Below the pieces are notes generated by a model, which saw only the letters and a program-made list of their open reading frames with translations, did not search any database and was not told the DNA's origin. DNA of 64,000 nucleotides, taken from the NCBI GenBank assembly GCA_905221605.1, contig CAJNDS010002515.1, forward strand, positions 1-64,000, in the 5' to 3' direction. Source of the DNA: Symbiodinium natans. Lineage: Eukaryota; Sar; Dinophyceae; Suessiales; Symbiodiniaceae. Numbering within the stretch: position 1 is the first letter of the stretch; every line of letters begins with the position of its first letter. Position numbers and translations under genes: made by a program. Positions 30,895 to 40,709 of this stretch are shown piece after piece.

Positions 30895-31229
30895 GCCCCC
30901 ACCCCAACCCCCCACCCAACCCAAACCCCCCAACCCACCCAAACCCCAACCCCCGACTTGCATGGACACAAGCATGAAGCTTGAAGAGGCAGTCTTTTAC
31001 TCCTGGAGGTCTACACTTTTGGGGCCTGCGCACAATGAAGCCTGTATTTAAGGGGGCGTGCAAGGCTGGCTTAGGCTCATTCTACTATGAAAGTCTACAC
31101 TTGTTGGTTCCGAGTCGGGGCATGGCACGCGGCTTGGGCTTTCCTCCTGTAAATACCTACATTTTTTGGTTCCAACCTTTGGTTCCGATAATTTCTTTTG
31201 ACAGATGGTCGCGGCACTCGAGATTCTTC

Positions 31230-31500
31230 AGAAGCCCAGCTGCGCAGTATTTGGTCGCTGGCGCGAGCTATCTGGTCGCAAGGGAAACGTCTGGCGCGAG
31301 CTATTTGGTCGCAGGCGCGAAGTATTTGGTCGCAGGGAAACCTCTGACTCTTTCGGGCGTCATTGGGGTGCTAGTTGCTTACGCAGACCGAACCATCTAC
31401 CGCTATTTGGTCGCTGGCGCGGGCTATGTGGTCGCAGGGGATAGGGCGGTAGCCAAAGTAGGTGGGATGCTAGTTGCTTACCCTGACCGAACCATCGCGG
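31230..31500 (+). repeat. degenerate TATTTGGTCGC / GGCGCGAGC tandem repeat
   Basis: About nine variants of TTTGGTCGCTGGCGCGAG, then a longer repeat GTGCTAGTTGCTTACGCAGA seen twice. The plus frame (YLVAGASYLVA) is open but repetitive. An inverted partial copy lies at 32,080-32,110. Confidence 0.8.
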
Positions 31501-31539
31501 CCTGCCCCTTAAGCAAATAGGAAGGCCGGTCAAACTGCG

Positions 31540-32110
31540 GGCCGGTTATGGGACCATGATTTCGTTACCAGCACAGGTTTTTGGGCAGGCTGTGAATAAT
31601 CCGGATTTTTGACCTTCAGAACTACTTATTCTTGTGGCCCTTCAGGGCGCACATGAAGTGCTAGTAGTTTTCGCTGAGCGTGAGCAACTAGCACTTCACC
31701 TGCGCCTGGAAGGGTCAGAAGTATATTCTTTGAGGGCGCTTTCAGAGCCATTTCGGCTTTAGGGAGCCTCTGACGAAAGGATTTGTGCCCGGCTGTCAGC
31801 TGAAGAAAACCTCTCTTTCCATCTGAAGTGCAGCAGGCACCTAAAATGCTTGTAATCCCACGAAGGGATAAACATCTCTCAAAATGCTCAAACCACCCTC
31901 AATTTGTGCGAAAAGGCCGTGTCAAACATGTCGAACCTTATGATGCTCAAAAGCCCCGCTGGTAATGTAATCGTGGCTCCATAACCCGCCCGGAGTTTAA
32001 AACACTATGACGCCCCCAAACCTGTGCTGGCAACGTAACCGTGGCTCCGTAAGGGTTGTGAATTGTGAATATGCCCCTGCGACCAAAAAAAGCTCGCACC
32101 AGCGACCATG
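31540..32110. repeat. large imperfect fold-back with a central hairpin
   Basis: 31,545-31,585 (GGTTATGGGACCATGATTTC) is inversely repeated at 31,955-31,995 and again at 32,013-32,050. In the centre, 31,640-31,672 pairs with 31,684-31,713 (CATGAAGTGCTAGT with CTAGCACTTCACCTG). It holds no gene. It may be a non-autonomous fold-back element. Confidence 0.75.
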
Positions 32111-32164
32111 ACTCCACGAGCTCACCCGATGAAAATCACTCAGAAATATCAATTTACTGAAAAA

Positions 32165-32290
32165 GCTGGCGTTCTACGAGGTGTTCTTCTTCACCTTGTC
32201 TAATCGAGATGGCCCGGACCGGAACCATCCGAATTCTCCGCTTGCCTTTTTGTTCTTCTTCAGTTTGTCTTAATGAGATGGTCCGGGCAT
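32165..32290 (-). repeat. inverted copy of the CCCGGACCAT repeat
   Basis: About 1.5 units of the 28,236-28,466 repeat in the opposite orientation (GTCTTAATGAGATGGTCCGG). It marks the other side of the strand-switch region. Confidence 0.8.
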
Positions 32291-32405
32291 TATGGCAACT
32301 GCGACTTGCAGTATTCAGATGGTCAAAGAGTCGAAGAATCAAAGAGGCCGCGACGCCGCCGTCTCAAATGCTCGGCCCTCACTTGTCGCTCTTCCTGGGA
32401 CTTCG
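32290..32405. repeat. dispersed repeat, copy 1 (other copy 38,328-38,444)
   Basis: A block of about 115 bases (TCAGATGGTCAAAGAGTC, then AGGCCGCGACGCCGC, then CTTGTCGCTCTTCCTGGGA) is shared with 38,328-38,444. Weaker similarity continues for about 100 bases on one side. Confidence 0.8.
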
Positions 32406-32439
32406 GGGAATCAGCGGCTTATTTGGATGGATTTCTGCT

Positions 32440-32640
32440 CGAAAGGTTGCAGTCTCTCCAGCATGAAGATCTCTCCTTGAGTCCGTGACCGTGGAGCCTT
32501 TGAGGCTCTTGAGGATGTCGACTCTGCTCTGTCGACCAAACCTCCGGGGCGCGACTTTCACTCTTGAGTCTTCCTCGACATGAGAGCTTTCCGTCGCTTT
32601 CGAGCTTCTGCGCGCTTTCTCGGCTTCCCTCTGCATGTGG
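32440..32640 (-). CDS. probable basic, charged exon, unknown
   Basis: The minus frame encodes MQREAEKARRSSKATESSHV and RVKVAPRRFGRQSRVDILKS, clearly protein-like and rich in Lys, Arg and Ser. It partly overlaps the dispersed repeat shared with 38.3-38.5 kb, so a repeat-derived frame cannot be excluded. Splice limits were not fixed. Confidence 0.4.
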
Positions 32641-32984
32641 CCCCGGGTCTGCTGGAGGCGCTGTGGCTTCCAGAGCTCTGCGCAAGGAGTAGTCGTGGCT
32701 CTGAGTGTGGAGAAGCCGTTTTATTGGCCCTTGAGACTGAACCTTTCTACTTAAGGTGGCTTGTGCAGCTTTGTGCGGCCATTTCTCCTTCTAAGCTTCT
32801 ATGCCTCCTCAAGCTTCACTTCCAGATTCATGGCGGCATCACGACCTTCTTGGAGCAAAACCCGAGTGAACGTCGTAAAGCATGACTATGGAAAAACAAT
32901 TTTTAAATGGATTAAAGTAGTGGATTCTAGTAGCCACAGTCACGAACTACAGTCAAGTAGATGCCGCGCTCTGCCCGAGGCTAC

Positions 32985-33066
32985 CTCTTCGAAGTCACAG
33001 AAGACGAGGTTCTCAAACCGCTTTGCCAGCCCAGTCCTGCCGTGCTCAGGATCAGAAAGGACCATG
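32985..33066 (-). CDS. possible first coding exon
   Basis: An acceptor CTGCAG is followed after one base by ATG (MVLSDPEHGRTGLAKRF, then ENLVFCDFEE) and a GTAGCC donor at 32,984. An AG followed almost at once by ATG is what trans-splicing of a leader would produce. Its phase does not join the exon at 33,155, so it may begin the next gene. Confidence 0.5.
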
Positions 33067-33154
33067 CTGCAGTGACAGTGTGCCTGAAGTAGAACATCAT
33101 CATCTAAACTCCAGCTCCGCAGACTTCTACAGTTCCAAGTTCTAATCTATAGAC

Positions 33155-33299
33155 GTGATCTATCGTGCTGCTGCTGTCCTTCTCAAGCATCTTCTTCCCC
33201 CGCTCCAGGTGCTTCATGATGCCGGCAGCACCCAGAAGGATGCAACCAGCTACAATCCTTCGGAAAAAGTAGCAGAAAGATCCCCGTCTGTTGTCGCCG
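33155..33299 (-). CDS. membrane-protein gene, exon 3 of three seen
   Basis: It starts after GGGCTATCAG and ends at a GTCTAT donor. It encodes FCYFFRRIVAGCILLGAAGI, a hydrophobic segment long enough to span a membrane, then a basic helix (KHLERGKKMLEKD). It completes the codon left by the preceding exon (TGC, Cys). The function is unknown. Confidence 0.7.
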
Positions 33300-33327
33300 C
33301 TGATAGCCCAAAAAGACAAAAGAATAC

Positions 33328-33419
33328 CACGTGAACAAGATTGATCTGAGCAGGGCCAGGGGCATCAGGATGCACAAGAACAAGCCGACAAGTGCCTGAG
33401 ATCCCATCACGCATTTCCG
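33328..33419 (-). CDS. membrane-protein gene, exon 2
   Basis: Ninety-two bases encode MGSQALVGLFLCILMPLALL, a likely transmembrane helix, then RSILFT. The GTATTC donor leaves two bases. It starts in phase 0, matching the GC-donor end of the exon at 33,515. Confidence 0.7.
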
Positions 33420-33514
33420 CTACTGTCGCTGCCTTACATTTTGGAAGTGCGCACCGGCTGCCTTCCGCAGGCCTCAAGCAAGCAGCAGAGATGAAGACAT
33501 TTGCGCCCTATTGC

Positions 33515-33656
33515 TTTCCCAGCCGCAGTGGTTTGAATAAGTTGATCCTGCTCAGACGTCCCCATGTGAAAGCGGCATCGGGCTTTCAAGGAACCGGATC
33601 GTACATCAAGCTGCTGCTCCCTTGAGCCCGGCCACCGAAGCTCTGCGTCATGCACA
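33515..33656 (-). CDS. membrane-protein gene, exon 1 of three seen
   Basis: After a T-rich tract and TTGCAAG the frame encodes VHDAELRWPGSREQQLDV and MGTSEQDQLIQTTAAGK, ending in phase 0 at a GCAATA donor. Soluble and charged, it precedes two exons with membrane helices. The gene start lies further upstream. Confidence 0.55.
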
Positions 33657-33889
33657 CTTGCAAAAAAACATGACGACAAAGCCTGGATCACGCACGGAGC
33701 TGGCCCTATAGCCAAGGTGCGAGTGTGTTGCATGTGCCCTGCAAAAAGAAGAAAAATCAAAAAAACATATTGGAAAGCTCTCAGATTGAGACAAGCTCCA
33801 CAAAAATCTCCAACACAATAGTTATTCTGTGGGTTCCTTGGCCGGAACGAACAAAGTCTCCGCGTTTTCAGTTTCTCTGCGAGGTCGGG

Positions 33890-34190
33890 GTTTTTCGTTC
33901 GGGCGTGCAGCGCTTACAATCTGTCCCATGCAGCGAGCAAGCATCCACCTTCGCACCTTTTCTGCCACTGCGCTTGCCTTTGTCCTTGCCTTTGCCCTTG
34001 GCCTTGCCCCGCCTATCAGTTGCAACAAGCTTTTCCATGCGTTGCACACTAACTTGTGAGCATGCAGCAGCTTGAATGCCAAACTTCTGCTCCTTTGCCT
34101 CCTTTGAGAATCCGAAGATGGCATCGCGCTTTCCTTCTGGAAGCGGAGCTCTTCTGCGGCGAAGCGTGAACAAGCCCTCACAGCAGCTTG
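33890..34190 (-). CDS. Lys-rich basic protein exon
   Basis: The frame encodes GKRDAIFGFSKEAKEQKFGI and RRGKAKGKGKDKGKRSGRKG, a low-complexity basic tail typical of nucleic-acid or ribosome binding. A second long frame overlaps it. I prefer this one for its coherent basic character. Limits are approximate. Confidence 0.4.
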
Positions 34191-34212
34191 CCAAGCCTGC
34201 ACCCAGGAACTT

Positions 34213-34388
34213 TTCAACCGCGTGTCTCAGTTTTGCTCAGCTCGGACGCTCCTCTCCGCCCCTCCTCGTCGTCGACACTCTCGCGTGCTGCGCAAGGCTT
34301 CGCCGCCATCGAGGATCGGTGTTGCTGGAGCTCCAGGTCGTTCAGCCTGCGAAGCTCTCCTCGGACGTCTCTACATCGCTGCATATGT
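34213..34388 (-). CDS. probable terminal exon, charged helical protein
   Basis: After AACATATGCAG the frame encodes CRDVRGELRRLNDLELQQHR, then an acidic stretch (VDDEEGRRGA) to a TGA near 34,213. A GT just before the stop would make an intron of only 22 bases, so I take the stop as real. A small in-frame exon (GPQLEEDIGALSPPDA with a GTAAGT donor) lies upstream at 34,453-34,498. Confidence 0.5.
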
Positions 34389-34916
34389 TTTCATATTTCG
34401 TTAACATATCGTTCAGTTCCACTGCTTCCCTTTGCAAAATCAAGAACTTACTGCGTCAGGTGGGCTAAGAGCGCCGATGTCCTCCTCCAGTTGAGGACCT
34501 ACTAAGTCCCACCTGCCAAGTGCGATGACATGGCAGAGCAGGCCGTGGGACATCGTGGGACCAGCAGAAGACGACAATAATCCACCTGATGCCCGACGGC
34601 TTGCTGGCAATCCGTTTGCAACGAACGAGTCCACTCGGAGTAGCAAAGGCATCCACCGGCAAGTCGTGTTTTTCCATCCTAAGTAGCGTACAGCAGCCTC
34701 AGCCTCCGAACGAAAACCGAACACTCGCAATCACTCGCAGAAACAAGAAAAGTCTGCGGGGCACGTCGCACCACGCATGCCATCCACAGTTAGAGTCGAT
34801 GTGTCTACAATATGTTCGAACTCCAATGTGCACTTTCAATGATGACGAGAGTCAATTCCTCGTTGAGCTGAGCAGATTCCACCACCTGTAGATCATGGCA
34901 AATGGTGAACCTTGAA

Positions 34917-35048
34917 TCAGCTCGCAAACTTCAGAAGCAAGCCCGTCCAAAAAGAAGACTCAATTGTGAGGGTGCAAGTGCTGTCCAGGAGCACGGGTGT
35001 TGCTTCAGGATCCACTGCGCCCAGAGCTGTGAGGATGCCCCACTCCAC
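34917..35048 (-). CDS. terminal exon of a minus-strand gene
   Basis: After GCTTTGACAG, in phase 0, it encodes VEWGILTALGAVDPEATPVL then LLDSTCTLTIESSFWTG, to a TGA at 34,917-34,919. It joins the exon at 35,236-35,328 in phase. Hydrophobic, alternating residues suggest a beta-strand domain. No family is recognised. Confidence 0.65.
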   Translation of the reverse strand: MEWGILTALGAVDPEATPVLLDSTCTLTIESSFWTGLLLKFAS

Positions 35049-35235
35049 CTGTCAAAGCCAGTCACTTGGGTACAGACACTCTGAGATACCCATCGTATCA
35101 AGTCTCACGCCTCACCATAGCCCTTGCCCTTGCCCAAACGCGTGCCATTCGGAGCAACTGCGCCTGGGCAAATCAATTCGAGTCGGGCTCGTCTACAGTT
35201 GCAACGAAGCTCTGTGCCACTGTGCGTTCTTACAC

Positions 35236-35328
35236 TGTCCTTAAGTAATTGATGAATCCCTGGCCCAAGAAGCAAGTAGCCACGACAACTATATCGACGG
35301 GCGGAATGTCCTCGAAACTTCGGCTGCT
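35236..35328 (-). CDS. penultimate exon of the gene ending at 34,917
   Basis: Thirty-one codons in phase 0 at both ends encode SSRSFEDIPPVDIVVVATCF and LGQGFINYLRT, between a GCAAG acceptor and a GTGTAAG donor. The run VDIVVVATCF looks like a buried strand of an alpha/beta fold, which is inference. Confidence 0.65.
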
Positions 35329-35380
35329 CTTGCGCCAATGAAAAAAGCAAAAGACTGGTGACATGCTTTAGATGCAGCCT

Positions 35381-35740
35381 TTAAGCGCAGTCAAAGGTTC
35401 GAGGAGTTTCACAGGCTTTGCCCACTTGAGGTACTCCCGCCTTCATTCGACCAGGCTTTTCTTTGCGCTCAACGCGTCTCTGCATTGCCCATGCAAAGCC
35501 GTGCGGCTTGTCGCCGGCCCATTCCAGAGATGCGCGGTTGGGGAATTGATCCCGATGAAGCTGAAGGTACAAGAAGTCAGCACCAGGGTATGGCGGTACG
35601 AGGACCTTAGGGTTGTTTGGCAGACCTTGTGAACTAGAGTGGGGCGACCTGGCCACAAGCGAGTCAACATCATGAAGCAAAGAGCCGTCTTCCCGGCAAG
35701 CACCAGGGCTGTTCGGAGAGCCGCAGCGCCAATGGAAGGG
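35381..35740 (-). CDS. exon of a minus-strand gene, unknown function
   Basis: A long open frame encodes LPNNPKVLVPPYPGADFLYL and EWAGDKPHGFAWAMQRRVER. It looks like a folded, then basic, protein. It may belong with the exons at 34.9-35.3 kb. Two frames compete upstream of 35,640, so the 5' limit is not fixed. Confidence 0.5.
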   Translation of the reverse strand, partial: PFHWRCGSPNSPGACREDGSLLHDVDSLVARSPHSSSQGLPNNPKVLVPPYPGADFLYLQLHRDQFPNRASLEWAGDKPHGFAWAMQRRVERKEKPGRMKAGVPQVGKACETPRTFDCA

Positions 35741-36050
35741 TGCACCTTGACCACTGACGCCTCCCGCATCTCGGGAACTTCCAGGAGATGCAGACCTGTG
35801 CCCACATCTGTGCCCACTTGCTGCTCACGTGCCGCTCACGTGACTCGCGCGGACGCACGTGATTCAGTTGGCATGCCGGGGCTTCGACATGCCATAGCCG
35901 AGCCAATGCAGTTTGGGATTCGGCCATGGCATGGGCGAGGGAAAAGGACAGCATCCTGGTTCTCCAACTTGTCCCATACCTGAGCTACTGTCGGTTCCAA
36001 ACCGCCAATTTCCTGACAGATGCTGGCCCTTTTCTTTCTGTGGTGCAGGC

Positions 36051-36276
36051 CTGCTCTCTCAACGCAGCCTTTCGACAATTCAATGCCGCTTCGGCCCCCG
36101 CTTCGGCCTCCATGGCCCATCGTCCAGGCCCAGATGCTACAAGTTGCTGCTGGTTGCAGTATAGAATGGCCACGGCATGCATCAGACAAGTACGTGTCAA
36201 CTGACATGCAACTATTGATGAATCTGGTTCCAACGATCCGCAAATCAAAACTCTCTGCCACATGCCCAGCCTCTGC
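36051..36276 (-). CDS. two exons of a minus-strand gene (36,194-36,276 and 36,051-36,136)
   Basis: The first exon, after GAGTGCTCAG, encodes AEAGHVAESFDLRIVGTRFI and ends at GTACTT in phase 2. The second, after CTTGTAG, ends at a GC donor (CAG then GCCTGC). Its phase-matched frame is Gly/Arg-rich. An alternative frame (MEAEAGAEAALNCRKAALRE) looks more protein-like but does not match phase. Unresolved. Confidence 0.45.
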
Positions 36277-36775
36277 CTGAGCACTCCATGTGAGTAGGCT
36301 TGATGCAAGGAGTCTCCTACTGCTCAAGAATGCCAACAAGCCTGTTGCCAGCCCCCGGACCAAAACAAGCTCCTTTACGTTCCTTTTGATGCTTCGAGCG
36401 CAATTCCCCTACGCTGTTTTCACTTCGGCTCTGCTGAACTCTGCTCTTGTTCACTGATCCTCTGACAGTCTTTGGAGCCCGAGCGACGGTGAGGTGCCAC
36501 AAGCTACGTGTAGTTGGCACAACCTAAGTATGCACACACATACATATGCATGTGCACTACATACACACATCGCGACAAACCAATCTTCAAACACACGCTG
36601 CTTCGCAAAGAAGCCATGGGCACTACTGGATATACCTTTGATTGCCGCGGCTGGACTTATTGATATGAGAGGGCTGAGCTGGCTGAGCTATGCTAAGCTG
36701 CGCTTACAAGTGACAAGTAACTACCATTTATCCTGGTCCGGAGCTGGCCCTCATGGGCTTTTAACGTTGCGCCTC

Positions 36776-36890
36776 AAGCGACTGAAGCAATCGCGCTCGG
36801 CCAAAGCCGATCCAAGCCGAGTGTTGGAACTAGGCTTTGGGCCGCTCATGGCTGGTGATTTCGTCTGAAGCTGCGCACGAGCTCTGCCCT
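36776..36890 (-). CDS. probable exon, basic
   Basis: The frame encodes QLQTKSPAMSGPKPSSNTRL and GSALAERDCFSRLRRN between a GCGCAAG acceptor and a GTTAAA donor. The function is unknown. Confidence 0.4.
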
Positions 36891-37676
36891 CTTGCGCGAG
36901 GCAATGCGCTTTTACTTGATAGACTTGTTGCCTTGAACACACTCCCGGATAACGCGAAGCGCATGTCTTCTCACTCTTACATTGACCAATTGTAGCGCAC
37001 CACTCGGCAGTGACACGGACTAAGATGCATTGACGGCTGCCGCAGGCTTTGCTGGAAGCAGAGAAACCTGCAGACTGACCTGAAGAGGAGTCACGAATGC
37101 ATCTGTCAGAAGTCAGAAGCACAATGAAGCGCGTGGACTTACCGAGAGCAGGACGTGTCAATGCAAGGACCTCGGTGGCTTTCCTACCCAAATTCCGTCC
37201 CCACCACTACCAGTGGTGTACGACAGATTTCAACAAGCTTGGGATCCACGCTGCGTCAGAGTTTGCTTCAGCTGTGCTGTCAAAGCCTTACTTGTGGCAT
37301 CATGGTCTTTCGGCGGAATGGCGCGGATGACAAATTTTTATGAAAGCCTGACAATCATGGAAATCGGGGCCGTGCACGGCGCATGGCTATGGCAGCTTCC
37401 TGCGCAAGGAGGAGGTGACAGAAGCGCGTGGAGGTGCACGGTGCTTGGACTATTATCGGAGTCCACTCACGCACTCACCCTGAGCGCCTCAGGGTTTGCC
37501 TGGGGCCCGTCCGGCTCCACCTGAGCTGCCCGCTCCATCAAGAGGCCATGAAACTTCATGAAACATGTGAGCATTGAAGCTTGTTCCAACGCTCAACTTC
37601 CTGGACCTGCATTGTTCCAAAAATTTGAGATTGCAAAGTCCACAATGCTGGCAACTGCAAGCAGCATGGCCCTTGC

Positions 37677-37871
37677 CTGGGGCTTTTCTGTTTATATCTG
37701 TGTCTGCGGAGGTATGCAGAACAGGTCTCCGCACTTCCCTCTCCCGTGCTGCTATGCTGTGACCCAGGCGTTCCCTCGCAATTCGTCGGCAAGCTTCCTG
37801 CCTATCCAAATCTAGGAGTAGCTTTTTGCAATGATGCCATCGCACCAAGAATATCCGGGTGCCTGCATCCT
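37677..37871 (-). CDS. exon with charged helical protein
   Basis: After GCGCTGCCAG it encodes GTRIFLVRWHHCKKLLLDLD, then RQEACRRIARERLGHSIAAR, and ends at a canonical GC donor (CCCCAG then GCAAGG). The strong acceptor, donor and protein character support it. No family is recognised. Confidence 0.6.
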
Positions 37872-38327
37872 CTGGCAGCGCAGGCTGACCTGCACCTGAG
37901 AAATGTATCGGAATGTATCGGCATTCACGTTTGGTGGCGCTGAATGATGGTTGCCCGCTAATTGCAATGCCCCCCAGGCCGAAGTGCTGACAATGATTTC
38001 TCAACTCTTCCCATGGGAGCGAGATGCTTGTTTACCACTTTCAAAAGAGAAGGGTGTTGCCGTGTCGGATGCTGTTTCCGAGCGCCCGGGCATGCGCGCT
38101 CTGCTGCACGGGCTGCTGTGGAGTGGCCGTTTAGCTCGGTGAAGCGGTTCAACCTCGAGCCATGCGTGGCCCAGCGAGGGCAAGAAACGGTACATCTCAC
38201 ATCAATCCGCATCACTTCCTAAACCTGATCCCCTCAACTTCCTGTGCCAAGCTCCGAGCTCCAGCTCTCTTTCGCGCCTCTTCTTCTCCATCAGGGCTTC
38301 TCCTTACGAGCTTCCAAGTCTAGTGGG

Positions 38328-38444
38328 CATGGCAACTGTAACTTGCTGTCTTCAGATGGTCAAAGAGTCAAAGAGGTGAAGAGGCCGCGACGCCGCTGTC
38401 TCAAATGCTCCGCCCTCGCTTGTCGCTCTTCCTGGGACCCCGTG
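38328..38444. repeat. dispersed repeat, copy 2
   Basis: The partner of 32,290-32,405 in the same orientation, with about ten differences. Confidence 0.8.
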
Positions 38445-38889
38445 GCAAGCACAAGCCTCACTAGAGTATGTCACAGCTCTCCCTGACACCAGGCGGGGCA
38501 AGCCTCAGAAGGCTGTTGAGGATTGCGATTCTGCTCTGCCTGTCGACCTCATCCAGTGACCGACAACCTAGAACCCTGCGAGTCTCCTCTGGGACAGGGA
38601 TGGCTTCTGCTTCGTTTATTGCGAATTCTTGCAGCAAGCGAGAGAGAGCTCGAGAGAGAGCTTAGAGCCTGCAAGACTGGAGAGCAGGGATGTTTGATGA
38701 TGTTTGCCTGCATGCCTTGCAGGAGAGCTTCTGATGTTTGCCATGTCGTTCACTTCGGGAAGACTTGGCGACAAGAAGCATTGACACGCATCAGAGTCAC
38801 TAGAGTACGGGGTCTCCGGCAAGTGGACGAAGGAAGCCCCTCCGCTGGATGCCACAGGTCAATTTGCTGGAGCGCCACCGCTCAGGCCC

Positions 38890-39092
38890 TGACGGGCAGC
38901 ACTTGCCTGCGCCACTGCTATCTGAGCACGTTCCTGCTGCTCAGCCGCCTGCGCGTCAAAATGCACTGCAGGGTTGAGGCGACGATCGGCGAAATTTGCA
39001 CACCCACATCCGTTGATCCGAGCTCCAGGCATCCATGCGCCGTCTCTCCTCCTTAACTCTTCTTGACTCATCTTCAGACTCCATTGGTGGCA
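38890..39092 (-). CDS. two probable exons, charged protein
   Basis: From 39,092 (after GCCCCAG) the frame encodes MESEDESRRVKEERRRMDAW. Downstream, after CAACCCTGCAG, FDAQAAEQQERAQIAVAQ ends at a GC donor (CAG then GCAAGT). Both are highly charged helices consistent with one coiled-coil protein. The exact donor of the first exon is not fixed. Confidence 0.5.
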
Positions 39093-39403
39093 CTGGGGCA
39101 CTGCGGCACAGCATCGTGGCACTGCGCTTTGTGCCCTTGCGAAACCCGAGCACAAGGCCGCGTATGGATCTTCCTCTTGCATGACGGGGGCTGCTCCTTG
39201 AGAACATGCCAAAAATCCAGGTGCTGCGAATCTCATCTCGCAGCCCTCACAAGCGCTCGCGCGCCTACACCGCCGTCGAGAAGAGGTTGAATCTGCAGAG
39301 TCGGCGGTAGACTGAACTGTTCCTGGGAGTTGCAAGGTGAAAGAAACAAATCCAATGGCTGCACGAAAACTCAAGAACACTGAGAAATGCAACCTTTACT
39401 TAC

Positions 39404-39478
39404 CACTACATGCCTGCTGCTGCTGGATCATCTGTGCCGCGGCCAGTGCCGCCTGTTGGGCGGCCTCGGCCTCTGCCT
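39404..39478 (-). CDS. exon of a Glu/Ala/Gln-rich helical protein
   Basis: After TTTTTCGAG the frame encodes EAEAAQQAALAAAQMIQQQQ and ends at a perfect GTAAGT donor at 39,403. A further probable exon (EQFSLPPTLQIQPLLDGGVG) lies at about 39,255-39,324. Confidence 0.6.
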
Positions 39479-40247
39479 CTCGAAAAAGACAAGCAAGGGC
39501 CCAGGATGCGCAGGCTCACATTGCGCGCTGCACGGTGCCATGTCAGTGCCCACAGCTGTACCTGGGCCTTGCAGATCCTGACACCGTACAGCGGCTACTT
39601 ACAGTAGAGGTAGGAAGAGCAAATGGCCTGGGCGGACATGCTCTCGGCATGCGCGCTGAGATGAGCCTCGTGCACACAGGTGGCACTGGCCATGGACTGG
39701 CTGTCCCATGCGGATGCAGACGGTTCAGCTCAGCTTGCTGCTGCCATTTCCAGCACCTCGTTAAGCGCCTGTCCCATTATGCCGTAGGTCTCATTCAACA
39801 CCCCTCTCCCAAGTGCACTCCACGACTCTCACAGCATGACAATTTTCTCATCTGCCAACACGAATATCACAAAAGCCCCCTCACACCTCAATGAGTTGCA
39901 ATCGCTTCTCCAAATGCCTCGACCTCAGGCATACTTGGACACTTGGAGCACACTTTTGTAGGACTTCTTGTAAGGGCCTGTAAGGCCTAAGCCAGCCTTA
40001 GCCTTTACTTGGAGTCGGGCTTCTTCAGCAAGCACCACGGAAAAGGTGAGGTTGCGTATTGAGGACAAGCTTGCTGCTTTCGCTGTGAAGTTCTCGGCCC
40101 ATGAACACTCATGGCACCACACTAAGAGGCCAACAAGGCAATGGCCAGTTGAAGCTCGGCCTCTGCTAAACATGCTGAAGTACTTGTACCTGGAAATTCG
40201 AACTGAAACCGACACGCGAATTGTGCGTTGTCGGTGCCTCGACACAC

Positions 40248-40429
40248 CGTTGTTCAGCTTCGAGGCGCGCCAGCCTTTCTGCCTTCAGAAATGCGTCTTC
40301 AACTTTTTTGTAGAAATCGTACTGCATGTTAAGGCTTCCAAGGGCAAGGGTCCAGGGCTCTGCCAGGGCCTCTGTCTCCAGCTCTGCTGTCTCAACGTGT
40401 GGCGGTGCCTCAGCCAGCCAGATGCTCTG
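40248..40429 (-). CDS. exon of a charged helical protein
   Basis: After GTGGCATAG, 182 bases encode an acidic stretch (HVETAELETEALAEPW) and then MQYDFYKKVEDAFLKAERLA and RLEAEQR, ending at a GTGTGT donor. Strong coding character. It probably shares a gene with the exons at 39.4 and 40.6 kb. Confidence 0.65.
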
Positions 40430-40627
40430 CTATGCCACAGAGGCACTATTAGCCTAACGGGTTCCAGGGTGTTTGCGCGACAGTGCCTTCACCCCTTCAC
40501 AAATGCAGTTCGTAGCCAGCACTGTCCTGCTCGTGGTTTTCGCAAAGTCGCACATGGTCGCTGTTTGTTTCGGCGGCGGATCTGACTCTTGGCCGGCTCG
40601 GTGCGATCTTTCGACGGAAGACAACAC

Positions 40628-40709
40628 TGTTTTTCGTAGTCTCTTTCGGCTGCGAACGCGTGTTCAGCCAAAAACGTGGCCTGCGTGGCGTACTCGACAT
40701 AGTCCCTGA
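40628..40709 (-). CDS. exon of a charged helical protein
   Basis: After GAAAAGCACAG, 82 bases encode DYVEYATQATFLAEHAFAAE and RDYEK, ending at a GTGTTG donor. The phase does not match the exon at 40,429 directly, so an intervening exon or an alternative site is expected. Confidence 0.6.

Noticed and set aside
30981-31520. 179-codon plus ORF with YLVAGA repeats
   Set aside because: It is generated by the degenerate TATTTGGTCGC tandem repeat. There is no splice or start context, and it lies in the gene-poor switch region.
31741-31765. Relict spliced-leader sequence (AGCCATTTCGGCTTTAG)
   Set aside because: It resembles part of the dinoflagellate leader but has several mismatches and is not followed by a coding frame. 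Chance is likely.
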